A DNA stretch of 60,278 bases from Guillardia theta CCMP2712 (Eukaryota > Cryptophyceae > Pyrenomonadales > Geminigeraceae), in the NCBI RefSeq assembly GCF_000315625.1, contig NW_005434628.1, positions 38,445-98,722 of the forward strand. The letters are read 5' to 3'. How positions within the stretch are numbered: the stretch's first letter is position 1; the number at the start of each line of letters is the position of its first letter. Both the position numbers and the translations under genes were made by a program. The notes beneath the pieces were generated by a model. That model saw only the letters and a list, made by a program, of their open reading frames with translations, made no database searches and had not been told where the DNA came from. Of this stretch, positions 24,801 through 36,894 are shown one piece after another.

Positions 24801-27800
24801 ACAGTATTCACAATATCGTCTTCCAAGACCTTAACTTTTGTTTGTTCAAATGGAATTTTGTTGTCTACCAGCATTTTTGGCGGATTGCTATGTTGTATAT
24901 GTTTTTCGATCTCTTCGACTAGGTTGATTGAAGATCTGATTCCATTGTCAATGTCCATGACCACACAACTGATGAATGCATGCTGCGCAGTCAGCTCTTC
25001 ATGCTTCGCTTCCGAAAAAAAATTCTTCTCCCTAATTATCGCAAGATCTCGTTGTAAATCTGCATTTTCCTCTTTGAACACTCTGACCTGGTCAAGCGAA
25101 TAAACAAGCTCGGCAGTCGTGACTGAAAATGCGAAATGATTGAAGTCTGTTGCCAAGGATTCGATCTCTTTGAAAAACCTTGATAGAGAATCCTTCCTGC
25201 CATACATCAAAGTTGCATTCATGAGGAGAGTTAAAAGGTGAAGCTTTTGGGCAACGTCATTCATATCATGCACAAATTCTAATATATGCCCTTCTTGGTA
25301 ATTGAACGAGTTGAGAAAAACTTTGCACAATTCGAAACATTCCGCAAGCAGAGGGAGTAATTGGCTTCCCACAAGCTTTGAAGAAGACTGTTTCTGAGTT
25401 TCCATCCAAACAATTCTCGAATATAACGAATCGAAAAATTGATTCTTTTCTTGAAATTTGCGCTCAACCTTATTGCCGGATGCTTGCAACTCTATCTGAG
25501 GTAGATTTGCGCCAAGATGTTGTGCTGATTCATCTGCATTATTAGTTGTGCCTTCTATCATACTGCCATTCGCAGATGGAGGATTCTCTGCTTCGTGCTT
25601 CTTCGAACTAGAAGAGCTTGTCCTCGTCACTTTGTCGGTGGAGCTTGTCCTATTGATTAAGACATACATGGAGCGATTCGTTGGAGGAGGAAGCAGCGTC
25701 CTCTGCTTCGGGGTCTCTTGATTGACTTTGTATGGCTTCGTCAAAATTTGGTCAGCCTCATGAGCGGTTGGAGGAGGTTGCAAGACCTGCCGAGACCTCT
25801 TTGTTGAAGCGGAATCAGATGGCTGTCCACTTCCGTCGATCTGCTTGGCCAAAGCAATATCTTCGGTCGAAGTACTCGATAGAAGATTGGAAGAAGTTGC
25901 TGCATCTTGCACCAGCATGAGGATTCGCCGAGAAAAAATTCTTTCTTGTTCTGCAAAATACTCGAAATAGTCCACATCCTTCTTGCGCGCATGCTCGGTG
26001 AATTGCTCAGCGTCCTCTCGAAGCCGACGAATTTCAGCTTTCAAACTATCAGATTTAGGATGAATTTTGCAAACATACAAATCGAATTCTGAAAGCAGTT
26101 TCTCCCTGTAGGCCATGGATGATGAGACAAACGAATCCATCTTCTTGAAAGAGGACTTCATGAAATTTTGGAGACGGTCCACCTCCGCCTTTAAAGATTC
26201 TAAACTCTTAGTAAGTGAAGATACAGATTCTTCGGCTTGCGAGATAGCTGTTTGTTCAATATGAAGCATTGCTTTCAGCAAGCATATATCTTCATCCTTT
26301 CGATGAAAAAGTTCTTGCAGGTCTTCCAGATTTAGCTCTTCATTGAAAGATTCAGATTTGACATTCTCAATCACAATGTCAGCTTGGTTGATTCCTGAAT
26401 TCTCCTGCTTCAGACCATCATCGAAATGGAATTCCTTGAGCTGTAAACGGTTCAAAATCTCATCCACAGGAATATTCTCTGATCCGACATAATTTAAATA
26501 CACTTTGATTTTCTGCTTTTTGACTATGCATTTGATAAAGAGGTCCTCATTCTTGCATGAAGCTGCAGCTGCTATTTGCCGAACCAAAGCTGTCTTGAAA
26601 GCCTGGATGTCTTCAATTTCATTAAAATGGATGTTGAATGTCACAACAACACAGCGATTCGTTTGTGTCTCTATTACACTGGAAGTTTCTGATTGTTGAT
26701 TGATGCTCTGTGACTGTTTTGCTAATGCCATCATGGGTATTCTTCGTGATGCCTGAATGACTCTTAGCCAATAGAGCCATAACACACGGCTTCGGCCACT
26801 ATTTTCTGCTTCGCAGCAACATGAATGAAATGTGGATATATCGGATTCTCTAAATTTTTCTTGATGATTGCTTAAAGATTTCAGCAAATCCTCCTTCGAT
26901 ATTATGCCATCTTTGTCCACATCGTAAATTTTGTGAGAATCTTCTAGTTCCCCTGTGGACGATTCAATTGCAAACAGAATGTAGCTCCCTATAGTTTTGA
27001 TTGCCTGTAAATCAGTGCGGTTCAACAGAGACCACTGTGATTGGGAGAAGAACAAGTCTTTTGAGAGCTCTGATTGCTTTGAAAACATATTCCATTTCAA
27101 CTTGTCGACGAAATCTTGATGTTCTGGCAAACCCAATAGCAGACGAAGTCTTTCCTTTGAAAGGTTTGGTTGCAAGACAGCAAAGACATCGAACAAGTCG
27201 TTAATATCTACCTTCCCGTGATGATCATCCTTGCTGAAGCAATCGTAAAATTGATCAGCAGTGAGAGAAGATAATTGTAAGACACCATTCAGATAATCAT
27301 AGATAGATGGTTCTAGAAATTTGGTAGAGGAAAATTGTGATTTTTTTTTCGGGCTTTGTTGCGTTGAAATTTCTCTTGCATTTGAGTTCGTCGTCCCTTC
27401 CTTTCTTGAATCTAATACCTGTTGGGCATCAGCATTTTTCAAAGCCAGGATCCACACATCCTTTGAAATGGCGTCCCCGTTTCCGCATAACTCATGAAAC
27501 CATTTCAGTAATGTTGCTGAAGGCATTCTAAGATTCAAGTGCTCAACAGATTCCAAGAAGTCATGTTGCGAAAGTCTGCCATCACCATCACAGTCAAATT
27601 CTCTAAAGCCTTCCTCGATTTCAAAGTGATTATATTTTAAAACTGCAGCCAGCGCATTTGAGACTTGAGCCAGGTCGGATCCAGACATCTTTGGAGCTGA
27701 TCCCTGCTTTTTTACAGAACTTGTGCCTTCAGAAAGATATGCTGGAGTTTCTGCGACCTCAACTCCATGGGAACGCAATACTTCTTCTGCGTTTGCATCA

Positions 27801-29499
27801 TCCAATAGCAAATTCCAAGTTTCAATTATGATTCCATTGGGATTGTTTGTAGAAGCACAGGAAAACCAACTTTCAAGATCCGAATCAGCTAAACCAAGCT
27901 GAAGTTGCTGTGCCCCAACTTTGAAGTCCTGTAAACTGATGATCCCGTCCTGGTCAAGGTCAAATGCTTCGAATCCATCCACAGTCCCAAGTTCATTAAA
28001 TAAAAGCACAGCAGCAATTGTATCTGAAACTTTTCTCAAATCTGAATGGCCAAACAGTCAACTACAAGAAACAAAAACACAAAATAATCACCACGCGGAA
28101 GACAGTACTTATCAGATGGAGATGTTTTGGCATCTACTCCCAGCGACTGAAGAATCTGCTTAGTATCTCTCCGACCCAAAACTTCCCGCCACGCCTTAAG
28201 GTCTACATATCCCTTGTCCCCCTTCATCCTCCTGTACAGATCTTCGATTTGACTTGCCCCAAGCCCCAGCGAAAGCTGCTTAGCAGCCTTTCCAAGGTCG
28301 TCGAGAGAGATCTCACCATCTTCGTCGAAGTCGAGCTGGTCGAAGGCCTCATCTATCCTAAGCTCGTTGTACTCGATTGCAGCAGCAAGCATGTCCAGCG
28401 CCCGGTCCGTTTCAGTCCCATCTGATGTTTCCTCCGGGCTGGCAGAGGCTTTCGATATGCCCCGTGATTGTAGCACCTCGCTGGTATCTCGGCTTCCTAG
28501 GGCCGCTCGCCACACCTCAAGGTCTACATATCCCTTGTCCCCCTTCATCCTCCTGTACAGATCTTCGATTTGACTTGCCCCAAGCCCCAGCGAAAGCTGC
28601 TTAGCAGCCTTTCCAAGGTCGTCGAGAGAGATCTCACCATCTTCGTCGAAGTCGAGCTGGTCGAAGGCCTCATCTATCCTAAGCTCGTTGTACTCGATCG
28701 CAGCAGCAAGCATGTCCAGCGCCCGGTCCGTTTCAGTCCCATCTGATGTTTCCTCCGGGCTGGCAGAGGCTTTCGATATGCCCCGTGATTGTAGCACCTC
28801 GCTGGTATCTCGGCTTCCTAGGGCCGCTCGCCACGCCTCAAGGTCTACATATCCCTTGTCCCCCTTCATCCTCCTGTACAGATCTTCGATTTGACTTGCC
28901 CCAAGCCCCAGCGAAAGCTGCTTAGCAGCCTTTCCAAGGTCGTCGAGAGAGATCTCACCATCTTCGTCGAAGTCGAGCTGGTCGAAGGCCTCATCTATCC
29001 TAAGCTCGTTGTACTCGATCGCAGCAGCAAGCATGTCCAGCGCCCGGTCCGTTTCAGTCCCATCTGATGTTTCCTCCGCGCTGGCAGAGGCTTTCGATAT
29101 GCCCCGTGATTGTAGCACCTCGCTGGTATCTCGGCTTCCTAGGGCTGCTCGCCACGCCTCAAGGTCTACATATCCCTTGTCCCCCTTCATCCTCCTGTAC
29201 AGATCTTCGATTTGACTTGCCCCAAGCCCCAGCGAAAGCTGCTTAGCAGCCTTTCCAAGGTCGTCGAGAGAGATCTCACCATCTTCGTCGAAGTCGAGCT
29301 GGTCGAAGGCCTCATCAATGGTTACTGCATTGTACTCGATCGCAGCTCTGAGCACATTCATGCTTGCTTCGGGGGGTTCAATCTTGTCTGGTACCTCTTC
29401 ACTGTATTGTTTCGGCTCTGTTCTCCTTGTTCCATTTGAAGCTTTCTTGACAGTCCATGTCTGCTCAGAGAAGTCAGTCACGACGATACGGCACCGCAT
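21812..29499 (-). CDS. Very large EF-hand and coiled-coil protein (about 2,300 residues)
   Basis: The start ATG is at 29497-29499 (MRCRIVVTDFSEQ). The first exon holds four tandem 107-residue units, each with a canonical EF-hand loop DFDEDGEISLDD, a helix GKAAKQLSLGLGASQ and a degenerate second hand (RMKGDKGYVDLEAW). A short intron (about 28032-28078; LPR joined to DLRKVSD) leads into one huge exon to about 23095. That exon has further EF-hands (DLDQDGIISLQD, DCDGDGRLSQHD, DVDKDGIISKED, DKDKDGYISFDE), a SEA-like segment around 26500-26680, predicted coiled coils, and near the end a 21-residue repeat AEEKLRKEEERRRALEEQV. Donor GTAAGAAA after SAES joins in frame to EIRRLSGELQ, followed by coiled-coil exons NNKELSKRLSSVLEEC, ALEEAQSNRQEAF, LKEEQVRKLERTVKEKE and IRIRTLLRENAECHAQ. 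The last exon end (21812) is uncertain. It is likely a calcium-responsive structural or cytoskeletal protein. Confidence 0.85.
23150..23650 (-). repeat. 63-bp coding tandem repeat (coiled coil)
   Basis: The repeat encodes AEEKLRKEEERRRALEEQVAE-type units of 21 residues, three heptads each, in about eight copies. A related unit lies at about 23915-24050. It forms the distal coiled coil of the large EF-hand protein. Confidence 0.9.
28100..29350 (-). repeat. 321-bp coding tandem repeat (four EF-hand units)
   Basis: The same text, for example 'gcccggtccgtttcagtccc', recurs at 28400, 28721 and 29042, a 321-bp period. The middle units differ by only a few bases, while the outermost unit (29150-29350) is more diverged at its start. 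This indicates recent amplification or gene conversion. Confidence 0.95.
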
Positions 29500-29539
29500 A
29501 CTTCCATTCGGAAAACGTCAGTCTTGTGCATGAGGATAA

Positions 29540-30206
29540 CAACTCAAAGGTGCATAACCTCCAACATACATCAACATTGAGAATCGTTTAGGACCAATCT
29601 GCATTATGCTTCCAAGACTCGTTGTTTCTTGAACACTACAACTCATTCTCTTTATCTTTGTCAATCCACGTTGGCATGAGAGAATTCAAGCACCACAGTT
29701 GTCCTAAAATGTGCAGCGTTTCATACCTCACCCGACTATCGCTCAATGGTCTGTTGACCAAGCACTTCGCTCGACCATGTCTTCTCCTGCACTTCGCTCC
29801 TCTACTCCCTCTCTCCTCTCTCCTCTCTCCCTCTACCATCCTGCTGTCCAATCATCATCTGACCAAGCACCATTCAATACTTTCTGCATGACAGAACGAC
29901 TCCCCCACGAAAGAAAATAAAATCTAATGTACCCTCACATTACCCTCAGAGAAGCATAGATCTGGATATGGTGGGTTATTTATAAAATGTACATTTGAAG
30001 AACTCTTCCTCATCTGTTCGCCTCCTTCTCATCCGTTGGATGGGCGCAATGAGTAACCGCTCGTTCAAATATAACCGTCATTGTAACGTCGTCATCGATG
30101 ATTCCGATTCAAGTACCGTCTCGAGTACTGACTCTGAGTCGGAGTCCGATCAGGGCCCCCGGCAGTCCGGGCCCTCAGTATCATTTTCAACCGTCTGGTC
30201 AGTGTG
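29540..30206. other. Intergenic; part of a GC-rich family B block
   Basis: No gene is seen. From about 30110 the DNA becomes GC-rich with GAGTCGGAG and GGGCCC words like family B. The family A element at 30207 appears inserted into it, with the rest of the GC-rich block at 30580-30720. Confidence 0.5.
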
Positions 30207-30529
30207 ACGGAGCACAAGTTTGTTAGATTGTACTACTATGCCAAACTTGAAAGTACGGTAAGCGGCGGCCGGCCCGCTGACCGTCCGAGGCCGTCGACGG
30301 TCGGACGGTCGGAAGCCTTCAAGGAAGCCTGAGGAGGCCTTCCTAGCCGTCGTGCTAAGGTTCTCTCATGCCTGGATGCTTGGTTTTCACATCCTAGCCG
30401 ATGATACAGTCTGGTTGAGCCGCAAAAACTGTCACGAGTCACAGGCTTGTTGCACTGCGGCAGCTGAGGTCGATATGATGTCTGCATTACTTTGGCGTAG
30501 TACAAGTCAAACAAACTTGTGCTCCGTCG
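30207..30529 (+). mobile_element. Intact MITE-like element, family A, with 7-bp target duplication
   Basis: The terminal inverted repeats are about 38 bp: left 'acggagcacaagtttgttag', right its reverse complement with few changes. The heptamer cagtgtg flanks both ends (30200-30206 and 30530-30536) as a candidate target site duplication. The interior carries the family core and a GGCCGTCGACGGTCGG-type palindrome near 30290. It is 323 bp long and has no ORF, so it is non-autonomous. The superfamily is not assigned. Confidence 0.8.
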
Positions 30530-30837
30530 CAGTGTGCAGTGATCGACGATACAGTAAATATCATACCGTACAGTGCCTCAGACAGCGGGGAGGGGGACTG
30601 GAATGGTCCTACGCGCAGCGGCAGTTAACTCTTAAGGCAGTGACTGGGACCGAGTCGGACGGGCCCGGGCAGAGTCACTCGGACGCCGCGGCCGCCGGGC
30701 CCGCCCGCCCCGGGTTCACAAATGATGATTGAATGGCGCCCCCTGAAGTATAGTGGTACTGAAGGGGGCGGCACGTTGAAGTTCAAGTTGCGACTTTTGT
30801 TGTCATTAGCCTGACTCAGATGGAAAAGTACGGCGAG

Positions 30838-32728
30838 TTAGCTTACAGTCGCGGTGCCTTGGAGCTTGCGAATGAAGTCGCCTCCAGCTAAGAAAACTGT
30901 GGCGGATAACAAAAACAGAAAGGCGAAGATCAAGAACATTGCAAATTGCCTTCGCTGCTTGTGGATCTTTGCCTGTCAAGTGCTTGATGAGTGGATTCGC
31001 CAAATCAATTCTGCCCATCGACCAACCTGCATTAGTCCATGCCCGCAAAAATTGTCGAAAGCGATGGAGAAACAATTATGTGACTTCAGTGCATGCACCT
31101 GTTGACAATGATGGGCGTTTAGAGTCACGAAAACAGTCCATTCACTTGTGCCACCCGTCACCTTGGTTATTGGCATGCTGTGTATGTCCAGACAACATTG
31201 AATCCCAATGTTCGCACAGTTCAACATGGCAACCTGCAGTGAGATCATGAGCGCAACAAAGCGCGGAAGCGACACGGACCCGTCCATCGCTGCATCCCAC
31301 AAACGCGATCATCTTGTCGAGGCCACTGATCGTCGTAATCGGACATGTGACAATCTGAAGGATCAGAATTACTTGCTGACGGCCAACAAGTCCATCATCG
31401 CTCTTGCCTTCTTTTGCCTCACGATGGGCAGATCCTTATCAACCTTGTGCTCCTGGATAAACCTTGACCCTCATCGTCAGGAGCTGGTCATACACCCATT
31501 TCGAATGCAGACCCAGCATCTCGTGTAGACAGCGCGGTAATGATCTTGTTCCCGTCCTCTGTAAATACAGCACCTCTACAGCGTGGGATTGTACACAAGA
31601 ATACCCAGAAATTGCACCACAGCAATGTTCAGTGACCCTGTCTTCCTTAATCGAGAACTTGAGGTCACCTGAACTTCTGCGCTCCTTTCCCGACATTCGA
31701 ACTTTTCTCTGAAGAGGTTGTTCAGCAAACTTGATTCCTGGGATGTCGAGCACCCGATAAGTGTTCAAACAGCAGCTTCCCAGTCTTCGCATCCCAAATG
31801 CAGCAGGTTGAATCATCATGACTAAGAATTCTCTTTCCCTGTACAGGAAAATTACCACACATCAAGAACTTGCGTAAAGGCATGCGAGGACATCTGGGTG
31901 GAAGCAAACGTCACGGATCGCCTCTGCATGCCAGCTCTTGCCGTCAGCGTTCACTCCAAAATCTCTGGACCACCCCAGTCACAGTCACGCAGTGAACACA
32001 GGGTAAATTACACCTTATCAACTTCAATCCTGATGTCGAGAAATCCCACATGCCCAGCTTTTCTCCGTGGGAGATAACAACCTGGAAAGGCAGTCAACCG
32101 ACAGAGGGAGTGCTCTTTTATCGCACAACCTGAGTGCCTGCCGGGTTGAATGCCACAGCCCGTTGCGACGGATAGTCTCCACTAGGATCAGCCTACTCCT
32201 TGTTCAAAACTGACGCTAGCCCCACACACGAGCCTACCTTGCCGGTAGCCATGGAAAACATCAACTTCAGTTCCTGATCACGGACGACGCGGTAAGGAGG
32301 GTTCGTTGGAGAGCCCTGGACTATTCTCTATCTCACCTTATCGTTGTAGCCCACTGCATGAGTTTTTCCTCCGTGGGTTGTACACAAGATAACCTTTCCT
32401 TTAGGGGAGGCGCACAGTCCCACCACTCGATCATCGTCAAAGTCTAGATGCGCTATTTCCTTTGCAAAAGTTTCAGATAATCGAAACATAAGGTACCTTC
32501 ACCTTAAGCTCGTCCTGATCCAGGCAAAGCAACGAAATCTAACGACAATGATTAACGATTCTACACCTGGGATGTGTTGTTTCTAGAAGATGTCAAGATT
32601 ACCCGGTTTGGAATCCCTGATTTCGACTTGCCCCCACCCCCACCCACAGCGAACAGTTTGTCTGATAGGACTGCAGACGCCGTAGGAGGATACTTTAACT
32701 TGACGTACTTTGCAAAACCTCGCGACAT
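30838..32728 (-). CDS. Sec12/PREB-like ER membrane WD40 protein (Sar1 GEF)
   Basis: The ATG at 32726-32728 begins MSRGFAKYVKLKYPPTASAV. It is soon followed by LFAVGGGGGKSKSGIPNR, which matches the glycine-rich potassium-binding loop at the first blade of Sec12 propellers. Later exons read EIAHLDFDDDRVVGLCASPK, VILCTTHGGKTHAVGYNDK, DQELKLMFSMATGK, AVAFNPAGTQ, VVISHGEKLGMWDFS, IRDVCFHPD joined to GKRILSHDDSTCCIWDAKTG, and AVFTEDGNKIITALSTRDAG. The last exon carries a hydrophobic helix FAMFLIFAFLFLLSATVFLA and ends FIRKLQGTATVS with stop 30838-30840. A propeller with a C-terminal transmembrane anchor is the Sec12/PREB design: it activates Sar1 for COPII vesicle formation at the ER. Some middle exons are not resolved. 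A generic membrane WD40 protein is the alternative. Confidence 0.75.
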
Positions 32729-33720
32729 TGTGAACTGGGAAATAGCATTAATCAGCTGCGCAAGCCTACGGCCGTATGCTGCTTCCCCATCCTCTTCCAC
32801 ATTTCAAACCCTGGCATAAGTCTCCTGAATTCTCCTCGTATAGTCGATGGGTCGATGAATCCTAACGTCCATTTCTTGTGGAAGCAATCGCACTAGTAAC
32901 AATCCCACAACATCCTTCTCGATTCTCTCCGCATGCTCTCAGATCTTTCAACTTATGTCTTCATCAATCCTTGCCTGTCTTTCTTCTTGTCTTACTCACT
33001 CCCTGCTTGCCTGTCTGTATCCCTGTTGCTCTACCCGACCCATGACTTCCGCCATCACAGCCACCGCCATGCCATGTCAACACGATGCCCACATCCCCTC
33101 GTGTATCCGGGTTCGGCCCGGCCGGCCTGCCGGCCGGCTTGGTCATTCAGGCAAATGTCATTCAGTTTTGAAAAAATTTTAGGACTGCTAGAAATTCATC
33201 CTGAAATTTGAAATTGTGAGGCATTTGCAAAAGCTACGCACAGCTTTGAGCGATGCTGAGAGGAGGGAGGAGGGAGGAAGGAGGAGGGAGGAGTAAGGAG
33301 GAAGGAGGGACGGTAAGACGAAGGTCAGAGGGCAGTGATAAGTGAGTGGCAGTTGCGAGCAGAGAGAGAAGGCTTCAACCCTCTGTAGCACTCGACGGAG
33401 ATCTGGCTTCAAAATTCGTCAAGCTATCAGGAGCAAGGCTACAAGACAGCTGTGTGATTAGAGTGAATCAGCCTGATCCATGAATGCTAGAATATAGAAG
33501 ATTGATTGATGCAGGATCAGTGACAATATCATGACGCTAGGTATCGAGAGAGTTGATTTTCAGAAAGATATCTCAAAATCTTATGTGAGGATTGTTTTTT
33601 AAACGATGACCTAGTTTCTTCTGGTAACTTTTGCTGTCAACCAGTGTCTTTGTTCTTTTTATATTTGTTAGTTGGATTTGCTCACGCTCATTGGGATGAT
33701 TTGACAGGCAGGCAGTCGGA
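32729..33720. other. Intergenic, no supported gene
   Basis: A CCGGCCGGCCTGCCGGCCGG palindromic tract is at about 33117-33136. A GGA-rich tract is at 33255-33310. The rest is ordinary DNA between the divergent Sec12-like and TAF4-like genes. Unlike other divergent spacers in this window it lacks GGGGTA runs. Confidence 0.5.
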
Positions 33721-36700
33721 ATGGATCCGACACAGCCAAAGCCTCAACTCAAGGTCAAGGAGGTGAGCAAGCTGGACTGCGAGAGTTGCTCCATCTAGCG
33801 GCAAGAGGGTGATGACGGGCGCGGACAGGTCATCGGGGCGCTATGCAAGAAAATCTTTCAGGAGATAGAGAAGGTCAACCCACAACAAGCGCAGCTCTTC
33901 AAGAGAGAAGTCCTGACAGGGGGGAAGACTGACATACAACAGGTAGTGACTGGTTGATGTTCTGATGGGGTTCATTGATTCCTCTGCCATGCCACAGTAC
34001 TTGCAATTGGCGGACCAGTACGTTGAGCGATATGCAATGCACATGGCCCCCGACGTAGAATCAGTCAGGGTCAAATATGGCGTCTCGAGACAAGCTCGAG
34101 TTTCTCAATCGGGAACGGGTACATCCATCCGAATCGTGACATGATCCTTTGACAGAGCTTGTAGGAAATGCTTCCAACCCAAGTGCGCCCAGCAATCAGG
34201 TAAATGATACGATCTGACAGTTGCTGCTATTCGAGAGCATCTCACATGTTGTCAGGTCCCAATGTCCAACCAAGCATCGCATCATGGTTCAGCGACCTAC
34301 GGCTCAACTCATGCGAGCCATCAAGGCAGCGCTGCTCTCCCTGGCAGGTTGTATCTTCAAGCTCGTCTCTGCATCATTACGTTGACTTGCTCTCAAGCTC
34401 GACGAGAAGCGACTCCATCCATCGCTTTCAGCAGCCCGTCCCCAGCCAGCAGGTGCCGACACCTTATGGCTCCAATAGCACGGGGCTACAACAGCAAAGT
34501 ACCGCCCAGCAACGAAGCTCCGTACAGCCAGGGACCATGCAACCAGGGGCCATGCAGCCGGGAAACATGCATCGAAGCTCTGTACCGCAAGGGGGGGGGC
34601 AGCAGGGAAATGTGCAGCAAGGAGGGATGCAGAGAAGCTCTGTACCCCAGGGAGGGATACAGCAGGGGGTTGTACAACAAGGGGGTATACAGCAGGGGAG
34701 CTTGCAGCAGGGGGTTATACAGAGAAGCTCTGTACCCCAGGGAGGGATACAGCAGGGGGTTGTACAACAAGGGGGTATACAGCAGGGGAGCTTGCAGCAG
34801 GGGGTTATACAGAGAAGCTCTGTACCCCAGGGTGGGGTGCAGCAGGGAACTATGCGAGGGTCGTTGCCTCAGACTTCGTCAGGTTCACTTCCGATGCAAA
34901 ATCCGAGCGGAGCGAATCAAGGAGCCAGTAAGCAGTCAGACTCGACGACGTCAACCTGATATTCTTGTTTGCCCACCAGGTGCTCCATCCTCCTACACCT
35001 CCGCCTCGAACATGCCAAGTGTAAATCGAGGAGCTGTGCCAGTCACTCAAACTCCAGTGCCTGGCAGTGGCAGTGTGGCTCCTGGGGCTCTGCCTGCTGC
35101 ACCTGGTGGGGTTGCTCGGACTATGCCAGTGAGCTACAACACGACCAGCCCGTCAACTTCGTTGAGCTCCTCGTATGACTCGACCGCCATCGGCTTGATG
35201 TCGACTGTCGGCATCCAAAAGCCGGTAGGCGGCAGCACGTGCACTCGTCAGGTCTGACAAGGTCAAACCAGGGAACGGCGACGGTGAAGAGCACAGACTG
35301 TAAAGCTTGCAAGGGAAAACACGTCAAGTGATGCATCGATAGGAGCGGATGTGTAAGCTCCTCTAACGCACTGCAGGCACACGTGCTCGAAGGCGAAGCC
35401 GATCTCAGATTCCAACCGCAAGCCGGGGCAGGAGTATGGCACCGGCAGCTCTCCTGGCAGCGCGTCGTCTCCCGCCCCCATGCCGCTTCCCAGCAGCTCG
35501 ACGAGCCATATGGGGCTGACAGGACAGATGGACGTGTTGGGCAAGCGGACCAGAGATGGGGACTACGAGGATCCGATGCAAGTGAAGCGCGTGAAACCTG
35601 ACGGGATGACCGCACAGCCTCACGACAGCAACACGATCTACAAGGACCAGGTAGCTCCCCTGAGACCCTTGACCCTCAGTCGCTGACCCTCGTCCTGCAG
35701 TTGCATGCGAAGATGCAGCAGGTCGAAGAGGAAAGGATGGTGCGAAGGGTCTGACCAGCTGCCAGATTTTCAAAGCGAGGAAGAAGCAGCAGGAAGACGA
35801 TCTGTCCAGCAAGAAGACCAAGTCATCTCCTGCTCTGACGTCGGCATGTCCTGAAATGTTTCAAGGTGTGAGGTCTGTCAATCGTCCTTTCCCCATAAGG
35901 CTACCGATCATCAGTTCAAGAAAGGTGAACCCTGCGCTTGCCTGCCACCTCTCATGTACTGCAGCTGGGGTTGTGCTGTTGGAGTCCATCGAACAGCAAG
36001 CATACTACTGTATGCGATATGCCTGCGAGCAGCGAGTCAAACACGTGCGAGCTGAGCTGAGGAAGGGGGATACATGACAGGGTGTCAGGTCCTGAGCCAC
36101 CTCATGTCCATCTCGAGGAATCGATTCGATCAGGTGGACTTGAGCTGGGCCTGTCGCTCTCGTCAACCGCCTTTTGATCGTTCTACAGCTGAGAAACAAC
36201 AAGGCGAATCTCACAGGGATGGTGCGCGAGCAGGACGTCAAGGAACAAGCGAAGTATCGCGACATCGATGGACGTCGTTGCCGGCTGAGCGCTGACGTGA
36301 TGGTGCTTCAGGCAGTTGCTGAAGCAACTTGAGATGCAAGAGGAGTCGAAGAAGCAGGAGCAGGTGAACTTGTTGCATGCAAGGCGCGCGGCTGACCACG
36401 AGCAGAGCAAGAAGGATCAGAACTTTCACAGCCTGGCCAACCAGACAGCTCTCCTGGCCGGTAGCTGGACGAGCATGCCGGCTCATTGTTGAGTGTGTTT
36501 GCCAGTCGGAAGGGCTGGAGGGTCAGCGGGAGGAGGCACGAGCGTGTCCAACGCGGTGAGGAGGATCGAGCTGCGAGACATCCTCCACCTCCTAGAGCGC
36601 GAGGTCAGCTGATCCCCAGCTGCCCCCGAGCTCTCAGCTGACCAATCGCAGTCGAGGCTGCGGAAGTCGCACATCATGTATAGGGCGTACATGCGCTTCC

Positions 36701-36744
36701 ACGAGGATCACATGCGGCGGATCGCAGCCAACGCGAACGCGTAA
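33721..36744 (+). CDS. TAF4-like subunit of TFIID
   Basis: The start is MDPTQPKPQLKVKE at 33721. The next exons give an RST-like helical segment (VIGALCKKIFQEIEKVN, QQAQLFKREVLTGGKTDIQ, YLQLADQYVERYAMHMAP). A Gln/Gly-rich middle has 30-residue repeats (QRSSVPQGGIQQGVVQQ), then a basic-acidic stretch LGKRTRDGDYEDPMQVKRVK. Helical exons follow: LHAKMQQVEEERMVRR, VVLLESIEQQAYYCMRYACE, LRNNKANLTGMVREQDVKEQ. The C-terminus reads QLLKQLEMQEESKKQEQ, QNFHSLANQTALLAGS, VSNAVRRIELRDILHLLERE and RKSHIMYRAYMRF. That end matches TAF4 (R-I-x-x-x-L-R-D-L-I-x-x-L-E, then S-x-x-L-Y-K-A). TAF4 pairs with TAF12 in general transcription initiation. The histone-fold part is poorly resolved. The stop TAA (36742-36744) overlaps a possible donor. 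Confidence 0.7.
34631..34840 (+). repeat. 90-bp coding repeat (Gln/Gly rich)
   Basis: The text from 'agagaagctctgtaccccag' repeats at about 34631, 34721 and 34811. It encodes 30-residue QRSSVPQGGIQQG units in the disordered middle of the TAF4-like protein. Confidence 0.9.
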
Positions 36745-36894
36745 GAGGCCCTGAGGCAACCGTGCGGGGAGTGACGTGCTTGAGGCAGGAACCGGAATTG
36801 AAGGAGGAGGAGGAGGAGGAGGAGGAGGAGGAGGAAAGATGGAGGGGATGTTTTAAGAAAGAGAGCGACGTTCACAAGTAGCTGCAGCCATGGC

